Shown piece by piece: positions 35,047 through 43,064 of a stretch of DNA of 64,000 nt (position 1 is its first letter; each line of letters opens with the position of its first letter). A program made the translations under genes and the position numbers. Under the pieces are notes generated by a model that was given only the letters and a program-made list of their open reading frames with translations, was not told where the DNA came from and did no database searches. Source of the stretch: Aquabacterium commune (GTDB lineage: Bacteria > Pseudomonadota > Gammaproteobacteria > Burkholderiales > Burkholderiaceae_C); contig NZ_SNXW01000001.1 in assembly GCF_004362855.1 (NCBI RefSeq), positions 308,121-372,120 of the forward strand, written 5' to 3'.

Positions 35047-38000
35047 ATGATTGCATCCATGATCCGGGCTGCGCTCGGACAACGGCTCATCGTGGTCGTG
35101 CTCGCGCTGGTCGTGTGCGCCTTCGGTGTGCGCGCCGCCCTGCACCTCTCGGTGGACGCCTTCCCTGACGTGACGAACGTGCAGGTGCAGATCGCCACCG
35201 AAGCGCCCGGCCGCTCGCCGGAAGAAATCGAGCGTTTCGTCACCGTGCCGCTGGAAATCGCCATGACGGGCCTGCCCGGTGTGGTCGAGATGCGCTCGCT
35301 CAACAAGAGTGGCCTGTCCATCATCACGCTGGTGTTCACCGATGCGACCGACGTGTACTTCGCGCGCCAGCTCGTCACCGAGCGGCTCATCGAGGTCACG
35401 CCGCGCATGCCGGCCGGCATCACGCCGGTGCTGGGCCCCGTCTCCACGGGCCTGGGCGAGGTCTATCAGTACACGCTGGAAAAGCCCGATGACGGCAAAC
35501 GCGCGCTGACCCCGACGGAGCTGGCCGAGCGCCGCACCGTGCAGGACTGGGTGGTGCGCCCGCTGTTGCGCTCGATCCCCGGCGTGGCCGAGATCAACTC
35601 GCAAGGCGGCTACGTCAAGCAGTACCAGGCGCTGGTGGACCCCAGCCGGCTGCGCCACTACGGCCTGTCGGTGCAGCAGGTGGTGCAGGCGATTGCCTCG
35701 AACAACGCCAACACCAGCGGCGGCATCCTGCCCCAGGTCACCGAGCAGTACCTGATCCGTGGCGTGGGCCTGATCCGCACGCTCGACGACATCGGCAACA
35801 TCGTCGTCAAGGAAGACGCCGGCGTGCCGGTGTTCGTCAAGGACGTGGCCCAGGTCGAAGTGGGCAGCGAGGTGCGCCAGGGCGCCATCATCAAGGGTGG
35901 CTACACCGAAGGCGTCTCGGGCATCGTGCTGATGATGCGGGCCGGCAACGCCAAGGAAATCGTGACCCGCGTGAAAGAGCGCGTGGCCGAGATCAACGGC
36001 AAGGGCATGCTGCCCGATGGCCTGCAGATCGTGCCTTACTACGACCGCACCGACCTGGTGGACTCGGCCCTGTGGACGGTGGGCAAGGTGCTGATCGAGG
36101 GCATCTTCCTGGTGGTGGTGGTGCTGTTCATCTTCCTGGGTGACGTGCGCTCCAGCCTGATCGTGGTGGCGACGCTGATCATCACGCCGCTGACCACCTT
36201 CATCATGATGAACCACTACGGCATCTCGGCCAACCTGATGTCGCTGGGGGGCCTGGCCATCGCCATCGGCCTGATGGTGGACGCGACCGTGGTGGTGGTG
36301 GAGAACGTCTATCACAAGCTCGGTCAGGCGGGCGACAGCATGGGCGCTCGCGTGCGCACGGTGCTGGCCGCCACCACCGAGGTGGCCACGCCCACCATCT
36401 TCGGCATCGCCATCATCATCCTGGTGTTCCTGCCGCTGATGACGCTGCAAGGCATCGAGGGCAAGATGTTCGCGCCGCTGGCACTCACCATCGCCATCGC
36501 GCTGGCCGTGTCGCTGGCGGTGTCGCTGTTCCTGTCGCCGGTGCTGTGCTCCTACTTCCTCAAGGGTGGCTCGGACCACGACACCAAGCTCATCGCCTTC
36601 CTCAAGCGCCACTACCTGAAGATGCTCGACGGCGCCACGCGCTCGTACCGCATCACCATGACGGCCTCGGTGGCGCTGCTGCTGGGCTCGCTGGCGCTGT
36701 TCCCGCTGCTGGGCAAGTCCTTCATGCCGACGATGAAGGAAGGGGCGCTCACGCCGCAGATCAACCGCGTGCCCAGCATCTCGCTGGACGAGTCGATCCG
36801 CATGGAAATGGCGGCGATGAAGACCATCTCGGAAGTGCCCGGGGTGAGCATGGTGGTGTCCAAGCTGGGCCGTGGCGAGTCGCCGGCCGACCCGGCGGGC
36901 CCCAACGAGTCCGACCCCATCGTGCTGCTGGACCCCAAGTCCGGCCGCAGCCAGGACGAGGTGGACGAGGACATCCGCCAGCGCCTGTCCACCATCCCCG
37001 GTGTGCAGATCGTGCTGTCGCAGCCGATCTCGGAGCGCGTTGACGAGATGGTGACGGGCGTGCGCTCGCAGGTCGCCATCAAGGTCTTCGGCGACGAACT
37101 CGGCGAGCTCAAGCGCGTGTCCGAGCAGATCGCGCGCCTGCTCAAGGGCGTGGAGGGCAGCCGCGACATCCGCATCGAGCGGCTGTCGGGCCAGCAGGCA
37201 CTGACGGTGGACATCGACCGCCAGGCCATCGCCCGCCACGGCCTGAACGTGGCCGACGTGCAGGCGCTGATCGAAACCGCGATCGGTGGCAAGGACGTGA
37301 CCACGCTCTACGAGGGCGAGCGCCGCTACAGCGTGGTGGTGCGCTTCCCGCCGCAGGTGCGCCAGTCGGCCGAGGCCATTGGCAACACCTTGCTGTCGGC
37401 ACCGGGTGGCGGGCAGGTGCCGCTGTCTTCGGTGGCCACGATCAAGCTGGTGGACGGCCCCGCACAGATCAGCCGTGAAAGCGGCAAGCGCCGTGTGGTG
37501 GTGGGCGCCAACGTGGAAGGCCGTGACCTGGCCGGCTTCGTGGCCGAGGTGCAGCAACGCATCGACCAGGAGGTCAAGGTGCCCGATGGCTATTACTTCG
37601 AGTACGGCGGGCAGTTCGAGAACATGGAGCGCGCCATGGCGACGCTGTCGGTGATCGTGCCGCTGACCATCGTGGCCATCTTCTTCCTGCTGTTCCTGCT
37701 GTTCAACTCGGTCAAGCTGGCCAGCCTGATCATCCTGGTGCTGCCCTTCGCCTCGGTGGGCGGCATCATCGGGCTGTTCCTGACGGGCGAGTACCTGAGC
37801 GTGCCGGCCTCGGTGGGCTTCATCGCGCTGTGGGGCATCGCGGTGCTCAATGGCGTGGTGCTGGTGACCTGCATCCGCCGCCTGCGCGAAGACGGCATGG
37901 CCGTGCTGGAGGCCGTGCGCGAAGGCTGCGTGCAGCGTTTCCGCCCGGTGATGATGACCGCCACCGTCGCCCTGCTGGGCCTCGTGCCCTTCCTGTTCGC

Positions 38001-38136
38001 CACCGGCCCGGGCTCCGAGGTGCAGCGTCCGCTGGCCATCGTGGTGATCGGCGGCCTGATTTCCTCGACCCTGCTGACCCTGGTGGTGCTGCCCACGCTG
38101 TACCGTTGGTTCGACGAGAAGCCCACCGAGGCTTGA
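35047..38136 (+). CDS. Heavy-metal efflux RND pump (CzcA/CusA family)
   Basis: A 1029-residue inner-membrane RND transporter with 12 predicted membrane segments and two large periplasmic loops. The proton-relay segment in helix 4 reads SLGGLAIAIGLMVDATVVVVEN. It has the VDA and EN residues but lacks the DFG aspartate of Zn/Co/Cd-type CzcA. In this respect it resembles CusA-like and other less characterised HME groups, so metal specificity is left open. It is the motor of the operon and is followed 21 bases later by a PII-like gene. Confidence 0.93.
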   Translation: MIASMIRAALGQRLIVVVLALVVCAFGVRAALHLSVDAFPDVTNVQVQIATEAPGRSPEEIERFVTVPLEIAMTGLPGVVEMRSLNKSGLSIITLVFTDATDVYFARQLVTERLIEVTPRMPAGITPVLGPVSTGLGEVYQYTLEKPDDGKRALTPTELAERRTVQDWVVRPLLRSIPGVAEINSQGGYVKQYQALVDPSRLRHYGLSVQQVVQAIASNNANTSGGILPQVTEQYLIRGVGLIRTLDDIGNIVVKEDAGVPVFVKDVAQVEVGSEVRQGAIIKGGYTEGVSGIVLMMRAGNAKEIVTRVKERVAEINGKGMLPDGLQIVPYYDRTDLVDSALWTVGKVLIEGIFLVVVVLFIFLGDVRSSLIVVATLIITPLTTFIMMNHYGISANLMSLGGLAIAIGLMVDATVVVVENVYHKLGQAGDSMGARVRTVLAATTEVATPTIFGIAIIILVFLPLMTLQGIEGKMFAPLALTIAIALAVSLAVSLFLSPVLCSYFLKGGSDHDTKLIAFLKRHYLKMLDGATRSYRITMTASVALLLGSLALFPLLGKSFMPTMKEGALTPQINRVPSISLDESIRMEMAAMKTISEVPGVSMVVSKLGRGESPADPAGPNESDPIVLLDPKSGRSQDEVDEDIRQRLSTIPGVQIVLSQPISERVDEMVTGVRSQVAIKVFGDELGELKRVSEQIARLLKGVEGSRDIRIERLSGQQALTVDIDRQAIARHGLNVADVQALIETAIGGKDVTTLYEGERRYSVVVRFPPQVRQSAEAIGNTLLSAPGGGQVPLSSVATIKLVDGPAQISRESGKRRVVVGANVEGRDLAGFVAEVQQRIDQEVKVPDGYYFEYGGQFENMERAMATLSVIVPLTIVAIFFLLFLLFNSVKLASLIILVLPFASVGGIIGLFLTGEYLSVPASVGFIALWGIAVLNGVVLVTCIRRLREDGMAVLEAVREGCVQRFRPVMMTATVALLGLVPFLFATGPGSEVQRPLAIVVIGGLISSTLLTLVVLPTLYRWFDEKPTEA

Positions 38137-38157
38137 CCCCGGAAGAAGGAGTAACCC

Positions 38158-38484
38158 ATGAAAGAAATCCGAGCCATCGTGCGGCCCAGCCGCCTGGACC
38201 GCCTGCGCGACACGCTGCGTGCCATCCCCAACTTCCCCGGCGTGACGATCTTCAAGGCGGAGGGCTTCACGGCCCCCGCCGCGATCGACAAGCGCACCGT
38301 GAAGGAGGAACTCACCGACTTCACCGGCAAGCTGATGGTGTGCGTGCTGGCCGACGACGACATGGTCGAGCCCATCCGCGAGGCCATCATCGACGCCTGC
38401 AGCACCGGCGTGATCGGCGACGGCCTGGTGTGGACGGTGGACATCGCCACCATCCACCGCATCCGGGATCACTCCACGCTGTGA
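38158..38484 (+). CDS. PII-like signalling protein linked to metal RND efflux (PII-NG type)
   Basis: A 108-residue protein of the PII fold: it starts KEIRAIVRPSRLDRLRDTL and has a C-terminal TGVIGDGLVWTVDI segment equivalent to the PII GDGKIFV signature. The T-loop region (about 40-60) has no tyrosine at the uridylylation site and is shortened. Such divergent PII paralogues are known to be encoded beside CzcA/CusA-type pumps in proteobacteria; their ligand and target are not settled. Position directly behind the pump gene suggests that it senses the metal or energy state and tunes the pump. Confidence 0.85.
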   Translation: MKEIRAIVRPSRLDRLRDTLRAIPNFPGVTIFKAEGFTAPAAIDKRTVKEELTDFTGKLMVCVLADDDMVEPIREAIIDACSTGVIGDGLVWTVDIATIHRIRDHSTL

Positions 38485-38495
38485 AGTGACGCTGA

Positions 38496-38520
38496 GCGCC
38501 GCCCCTTCTCCGGGCGGCGC
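38496..38520 (+). terminator. GC-rich hairpin closing the metal-efflux block
   Basis: GCGCCGCCC (38496-38504) pairs perfectly with GGGCGGCGC (38512-38520) around a 7-base loop, right after the PII-like stop. There is no T-tract, so it is either a weak or factor-assisted terminator, or an RNA-stabilising stem. Confidence 0.5.
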
Positions 38521-38550
38521 AGGGACACGCAGGCATGCCACACTGCTGGC

Positions 38551-39036
38551 ATGTCTGCCCCCGAACACAAGATCCCGCAATCCGTGCTCGTGGTGATCCA
38601 CGCGCCCAACCTGGACGTGCTGCTCATCGAGCGCGCCAAGCAGCCTGGCTTCTGGCAGAGCGTGACCGGCTCCAAGGACACGCTGGACGAAGACTGGGCC
38701 CTCACCGCCATCCGCGAGGTGGCCGAGGAAACCGGCATCGCCGTCGGCGCCCCCGACGTGCCGCACAGCGCCCTGCAGGACTGGGCCCTGGAAAACATCT
38801 ACGAGATCTACCCCGTCTGGCGCCACCGCTACGCCCCCGGCGTGACGCACAACACCGAGCGCGTCTTCGGCCTGACGGTGCCCCGCGACACCCCCATCAC
38901 CCTGGCCCCGCGCGAGCACACCCAGCACGTCTGGTTGCCCTGGCAGGCCGCGGCCGACCGCTGCTTTTCGCCGTCCAACGCCGAGGCCATCCTGCAGTTG
39001 CCACAGCGTCTCGGCCAGCGCCTGGCGCGCACCTGA
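38551..39036 (+). CDS. nudB: Dihydroneopterin triphosphate diphosphatase (Nudix)
   Basis: A 161-residue Nudix hydrolase with the box starting GSKDTLDED and running to AIREVAEETGI. The FWQSVTGS context and EHTQHVWLPW near the C-terminus are typical of NudB, which removes pyrophosphate from dihydroneopterin triphosphate in folate synthesis. NudB normally follows aspS in Burkholderiales; here 6.8 kb of metal-efflux genes lie between them. It is 17 bases upstream of the YbhP-like gene. Confidence 0.9.
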   Translation: MSAPEHKIPQSVLVVIHAPNLDVLLIERAKQPGFWQSVTGSKDTLDEDWALTAIREVAEETGIAVGAPDVPHSALQDWALENIYEIYPVWRHRYAPGVTHNTERVFGLTVPRDTPITLAPREHTQHVWLPWQAAADRCFSPSNAEAILQLPQRLGQRLART

Positions 39037-39053
39037 GGCGGGGGAACCGAGCC

Positions 39054-39866
39054 GTGCTGAACCCGCTCCAGTCCTCCCTGCTGCCGCCCTCGACGGTGGG
39101 CTCGTCCTGCCTGCGCGTGGCGACCTACAACATCCACAAGGGCGTGCGCGGCATGGGGCCGGCCAAGCGCCTGGAGATCCACAACCTCGGCCTGGCCGTC
39201 GAGGCCCTGGACGCCGACATCGTCTGCCTGCAGGAGGTGCGCCACTTCCACGAGGCCGAGGCGCGGCGCTTCTCGCGCACCCAGTTCGGCCACCTGGGCT
39301 GGCCGTCGTCGCCGCAGGCCGATTACCTCGCACCCGAGGGCTACGAGGTGGCCTACCGCACCAACGCCGTGACGCGCGGCGGCGAGCATGGCAACGCCCT
39401 GCTGGCGCGCTGGCCGCTGGGCGATGTGGGCCACCACGATGTGTCCGACCACCGCTTCGAGCAGCGCGGGCTGCTGCACGTGCCCGTGCACTGGCAGGAC
39501 GTCACCGTGCACGTGGTGGTGGTGCACCTGGGCCTGATCCACGCCAGCCGGGCGCGCCAGGCCGAGCGCCTGGCCGCGCTGGTGCGCAACGAGATCCCGG
39601 CCGGTGCGCCCGTGGTGGTGGCCGGCGACTTCAACGACTGGAACGAGAAGCTCGACGGCATCCTGCAGGACGCCGGCTTGCAGCGCGCCCTGGGCCCCGA
39701 CGACAGCCGCGTGGCCACCTTCCCCTCGCTGGTGCCCGTGCTCTCGCTGGACCGCGTTTACACCCGCGGGCTGCGCTGCGTGTCGGTGATGGTGCCGCGG
39801 GGCTCGGCCTGGGCGCGCCTGTCGGACCACCTGCCGCTGGTGGTCGAGCTGGAGCGGGTGGGCTGA
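39054..39866 (+). CDS. Endonuclease/exonuclease/phosphatase family protein (YbhP-like)
   Basis: A 270-residue EEP-fold hydrolase: RVATYNIHKG near the N-terminus, CLQEV with the metal-binding Glu, VVVAGDFNDWN and the C-terminal LSDHLPLVVEL with the catalytic Asp-His. I chose GTG at 39054, preceded by GGGGGAAC. The neighbour is clsB, as in the E. coli ybhP-clsB pair, where YbhP is thought to act with ClsB in phospholipid metabolism. Soluble, with no signal peptide seen. Confidence 0.88.
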   Translation: MLNPLQSSLLPPSTVGSSCLRVATYNIHKGVRGMGPAKRLEIHNLGLAVEALDADIVCLQEVRHFHEAEARRFSRTQFGHLGWPSSPQADYLAPEGYEVAYRTNAVTRGGEHGNALLARWPLGDVGHHDVSDHRFEQRGLLHVPVHWQDVTVHVVVVHLGLIHASRARQAERLAALVRNEIPAGAPVVVAGDFNDWNEKLDGILQDAGLQRALGPDDSRVATFPSLVPVLSLDRVYTRGLRCVSVMVPRGSAWARLSDHLPLVVELERVG

Positions 39867-39867
39867 G

Positions 39868-41229
39868 ATGCCGGGCAAAGATGCTGGCGAGGCGGCAGAT
39901 CGCGCAGCGGATCACACAGCAGAAACCGCCACCGCCGACTTCCACGCCCTGGCCGGCCTGGCCTGGTACGCGCAGCGCAAGCCGGTGTTCACCGGCGGCA
40001 ACCGGGTGCGGCTGCTGCAAGGCGGGCGCGACCTCTTCCCGGCCCTGACCGAGCGCATCGACGCGGCCCAGGACAGCGTCTGGCTGGCGCTCTACATCGT
40101 CTCGCCGCTGGGCCAGAGCGGCGGCGTGCTGCAGGCGCTGATGCGGGCGGCGCGCCGCGGCGTGCAGGTGCACCTGGTGGTGGATGGCCTGGGCTCGCGC
40201 GAGGCGCCAGAGGCCCTGTGGAAAGACATGGCCGCGGCCGGCGTGCAACTGGCCGTGTACCGCCCGGTGAAGGGATGGTCGGCCATCTTCGATGCGGGCC
40301 AGTGGCGGCGCATGCACCTCAAGCTCTGTGTGGTGGATGGCGCCCACGCCTTCATCGGCGGCATCAACCTCATCGACGACCACTACGACCTGCACCACGG
40401 CTGGTCGGACCAGCCGCGGCTGGACTACGCCCTGCAGGCCCAAGGCCCCGTGGTGACGCCCGTGCTGCACACGGTGAAAGCGGTGTGGACGCGCGCGCAG
40501 TTCGGCCGCGACTGGCGCGACGACCTGACCCAGTGGGCACAGGACCCGAACCGCCTCAAGCGCCTGCAGGAGCTGCTGCGCCAGGCCCGCTTGCGGCTGT
40601 CGCCGCAGGAGCAATCGGACATCGCCCAGGCGGTGAACCTCAGCCTGCCCATGCGCAGCGCCTTCGTGATGCGCGACAACCTGCGCCAGCGCCGCACCAT
40701 CGAGCAGGCGTCGCTGCAGGCCATCCTGCAGGCGCGCCAGCGCATCGACATCGTCACGCCCTACTTCTACCCGCACCGCGCCATCCGCCTGGCGCTGCGC
40801 TCGGCGGCCTCGCGCGGGGTGGAGGTGCGCCTGCTGCTGCAGGGCAAGCTGGACTACCGCATCGCCGGCCTGGCCGCGCAGGTGCTGTACCACGAGCTGC
40901 AGTGGCACGGCGTGCGCATCTTCGAGTACCAGCCGGCCTTCCTGCACGCCAAGGTGCTGTGTGTCGATGACGAGTGGGCGACGGTGGGCTCGTCCAACCT
41001 GGACCCGCTCTCGCTGGTGCTGAACCTGGAGGGCAACCTCATCGTCAAGGACCGCGGCTTCGTGCGCACGCTGTCGGCGTCGCTGAACGAGGACTTCGCC
41101 CTCAGCCGCGAGGTGCCGCCGCCGCCCAACGGCCACCGCCCAGGCTGGTGGGCGCGCGTGCGCCGCGGCTTCGTGGCCTGGGTGGCGAAAACCTACCTGC
41201 GCCTGGCGGGCGTGACGGGGCGCTACTGA
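39868..41229 (+). CDS. clsB: Cardiolipin synthase ClsB-type (phospholipase D family)
   Basis: A 453-residue phospholipase-D-fold enzyme with two HKD motifs: HLKLCVVD near residue 150 and HAKVLCVDD near 362, each followed by a GG/GSSN segment. It lacks the N-terminal membrane helices of ClsA, fitting ClsB (YbhO). It starts 2 bases after the YbhP-like stop. It makes cardiolipin or related phospholipids at the inner membrane. The repeat array begins directly after its stop. Confidence 0.9.
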   Translation: MPGKDAGEAADRAADHTAETATADFHALAGLAWYAQRKPVFTGGNRVRLLQGGRDLFPALTERIDAAQDSVWLALYIVSPLGQSGGVLQALMRAARRGVQVHLVVDGLGSREAPEALWKDMAAAGVQLAVYRPVKGWSAIFDAGQWRRMHLKLCVVDGAHAFIGGINLIDDHYDLHHGWSDQPRLDYALQAQGPVVTPVLHTVKAVWTRAQFGRDWRDDLTQWAQDPNRLKRLQELLRQARLRLSPQEQSDIAQAVNLSLPMRSAFVMRDNLRQRRTIEQASLQAILQARQRIDIVTPYFYPHRAIRLALRSAASRGVEVRLLLQGKLDYRIAGLAAQVLYHELQWHGVRIFEYQPAFLHAKVLCVDDEWATVGSSNLDPLSLVLNLEGNLIVKDRGFVRTLSASLNEDFALSREVPPPPNGHRPGWWARVRRGFVAWVAKTYLRLAGVTGRY

Positions 41230-41247
41230 GGCTGTTTGCCGGGCATA

Positions 41248-41517
41248 CCGAGCTTTTTGCCGCAGCGGCGCACCCATCTGGTGCGCATGCCGAGCTCAGA
41301 GCTCGGCGCGTGCACCTGTTTGGTTCTCCGTCCGAGCTCAGAGCTCGGTGCGCGGAGCTTGGCTGCTCGGCGCGCGGAGCTCCAAGCTCGGTGCACGCAC
41401 CAAAAAGGTTCGCTCATGGAGCTCAGGGCTCGGCTGGCGGAGTTCGGAGCTCGGCGTGTGGCGCTCAGAGCTCGGCGCATGCACCTCGGAGGTGCGTTGA
41501 CGGAGTTCAGAGCTCGG
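41248..41517. repeat. 21/42-bp palindromic tandem repeat array between convergent genes
   Basis: Copies of a GAGCTC-rich dyad start near 41290, 41332, 41375, 41417, 41438, 41459 and 41501, so every interval is 21 or 42-43 bases, two or four turns of DNA. The best copies (41290-41306 and 41332-41348) are perfect: CCGAGCTC-A-GAGCTCGG. Interleaved 21-mers are more divergent, several built on GCACC (near 41311 and 41480), and a truncated copy begins at 41248. Because the period is a multiple of three, frames of about 100 codons stay open on both strands with a 14-residue repeat containing PSSELG; I see no start signal or family match and do not call a gene. The array fills the 320 bases between the ends of clsB and cobC. 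Confidence 0.85.
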
Positions 41518-41549
41518 ACGCTGCAGCCCGCCACTCGGTAGGCGCACGG

Positions 41550-42167
41550 TCACAGCCCGCGCCAGCGGCTGCCGTACCGGGGCGCCGAGGGCCATTGCCC
41601 GGCGCTGGGGATGGCCGCGGCACCGTGCAGGCGCCACCACTGGCGCGCCAGCATCCAACCCGCGTGGGCCACGACCGTGGCGCCAGGCACCGGGGGCGCC
41701 CAGGCGGCGGCGCGCGCCAGCACCTGGCGCAAAGACTCGCCACCGCCGGGGGCGTGGTCGGCGAAATCGGCCACCCAGGCATCGACCTCGTGGCGCGGGA
41801 TGTCGGCCCAGGCACGGCCGTCCCAATGGCCAAAGCTGGCCTCCAGCAAGGCGGCATCGACCACCACGCGCCAGCCCAGGCGGCGCAGGTGGCGGGCCAC
41901 GTCGCGGCAGCGGCGCAGCGGCGAGCAGCAGACCACGCGGGGCGTCGGCTGAGCGGATGCGGTCATGCCCTGTGCCGCCTCGCGCAGCGCCTCGCGGTGG
42001 ATGCGCCGCGCCAGGCGGCGGGCCTTGCGCGGGTCCACGGCCACGTCGGTGCGGCCGATGCAGCGACCAGCCACGCCGCGCGGGCGGGGATGGCGCCAGG
42101 CGCATACCTCGGCGTGCACCTCGGCGCACGTGTCGCCCGGCCGGGACGCTGGCGTCAACGCCCTCAT
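41550..42167 (-). CDS. cobC: Histidine phosphatase family protein, probable alpha-ribazole phosphatase
   Basis: A 205-residue phosphoglycerate-mutase-like phosphatase. The catalytic motif is WRHPRP in place of the usual RHG, then GRCIGRTDVAVDP, CCSPLRRCRDVA, the acidic FGHWDGRAW segment and the second histidine in VVAHAGWM. CobC removes the 5'-phosphate from alpha-ribazole phosphate or adenosylcobalamin phosphate. Its ATG overlaps the cobS stop (ATGA), which makes it the last gene of the cobalamin operon and supports the specific name. The RHP variant is worth noting but the catalytic histidine is kept. Confidence 0.85.
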   Translation of the reverse strand: MRALTPASRPGDTCAEVHAEVCAWRHPRPRGVAGRCIGRTDVAVDPRKARRLARRIHREALREAAQGMTASAQPTPRVVCCSPLRRCRDVARHLRRLGWRVVVDAALLEASFGHWDGRAWADIPRHEVDAWVADFADHAPGGGESLRQVLARAAAWAPPVPGATVVAHAGWMLARQWWRLHGAAAIPSAGQWPSAPRYGSRWRGL

Positions 42168-43057
42168 GCCACCGGGTGAACCACGCTCAACCACGCCAGC
42201 AAGGCCATGAGCTCGCAGAGCTGCTGGCTGGCGCCCAGGGCGTCGCCGGTGAAGCCGCCCAGGCGGCGCTGGAACCAGCGGTGGCAGAAGACGCCCGCGA
42301 TCACGGCGGCCCCCAAGGTCTGCCCCATGGCCGCCAACAGGGTGCCCGTGGGCCAGCCGGCCTGGGCCAGGCACAGCCACATCGCACCTGCCACCAGGGT
42401 GGTGCCCCCTGCGGCCGCCAGCACCTGCGCGCCACTCACCTGCATGGCCAGGGGCTTGGCCTTGGCGTGGTCGGCGTCGCCCGCGTAAGGCAGCAGGCGG
42501 ATCAGCACCACCGGCACCAGGCGCGACAGGGCGTGGCACCACACCAGCGCCATCGCCGTCCAGGCCAGCAGCACCTCGCGGACGTGGCTGGTCTCGGCGC
42601 TGTTGAGCTCTTGCAGGCGCGGCGTGGCCAGCGAGGCCAGCACGGTGGCCTTGAGGCCCAGCATCAGCACGAGGCCGATGGCGCCATAGGCACCGATGCG
42701 CGAGTCTTTCATGATGGTCAGCGCGCGCTCGCGGCCGACGTGGCCGCCCAGGGCGTCGCAGGTGTCGGCCCAGCCGTCTTCGTGGAAGGCGCCGGTCAGC
42801 CAGACGGTGGCCGCCATCGACAGCCCCACGGCCACGGCGGGTGGCCACCACTGCGCGGCCAGCACCAGCACCAGCGCGCCCCACAGGCCCACCATGGCGC
42901 CGACCAGGGGGAAGTGGCGCAGACAGCTTTGCAGCCACTGCGGCTGCCAGCCCACCCAGGCGGGCACGGGCACGCGGGTGAGGAATTGCAAGGCGACGAA
43001 GAACAGGCGCAATTCGTGGCTCAGTGTGTGGCGAACGGCGTGCAGCAGTGAGGTCAT
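42164..43057 (-). CDS. cobS: Adenosylcobinamide-GDP ribazoletransferase
   Basis: A 297-residue integral membrane protein with six to eight hydrophobic segments. The catalytic acidic motif is FHEDGWADTCDALGG (DGxxDxxDxxGG). CobS joins adenosylcobinamide-GDP and alpha-ribazole to make cobalamin at the inner membrane. The ATG at 43057 lies 7 bases after the cobT stop; the frame extends to 43354 inside cobT without relevance. It overlaps cobC by 4 bases. Confidence 0.93.
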   Translation of the reverse strand: MTSLLHAVRHTLSHELRLFFVALQFLTRVPVPAWVGWQPQWLQSCLRHFPLVGAMVGLWGALVLVLAAQWWPPAVAVGLSMAATVWLTGAFHEDGWADTCDALGGHVGRERALTIMKDSRIGAYGAIGLVLMLGLKATVLASLATPRLQELNSAETSHVREVLLAWTAMALVWCHALSRLVPVVLIRLLPYAGDADHAKAKPLAMQVSGAQVLAAAGGTTLVAGAMWLCLAQAGWPTGTLLAAMGQTLGAAVIAGVFCHRWFQRRLGGFTGDALGASQQLCELMALLAWLSVVHPVA

Positions 43058-43064
43058 CCGCGCA

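Noticed and set aside
34957..39333. A 1458-codon open frame on the minus strand opposite the metal-efflux genes
   Set aside because: It runs antisense to four clearly conserved genes, has His/Gln/Arg-rich shadow composition and no domain. Such long antisense frames are expected in DNA of this GC content. The same applies to 56945-60217 (minus), 1169-2830 (plus) and 29065-31797 (minus).
41290..41517. Repeat array as a CRISPR array
   Set aside because: The units are degenerate, only about 17 bases, and their spacing is filled by related sequence rather than unique spacers. No cas gene is near.
41223..41541. Two overlapping 101-103 codon frames as real repeat proteins
   Set aside because: Both strands stay open because the repeat period is a multiple of three. 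Neither has a ribosome-binding site or recognisable domain, so I list only the repeat.
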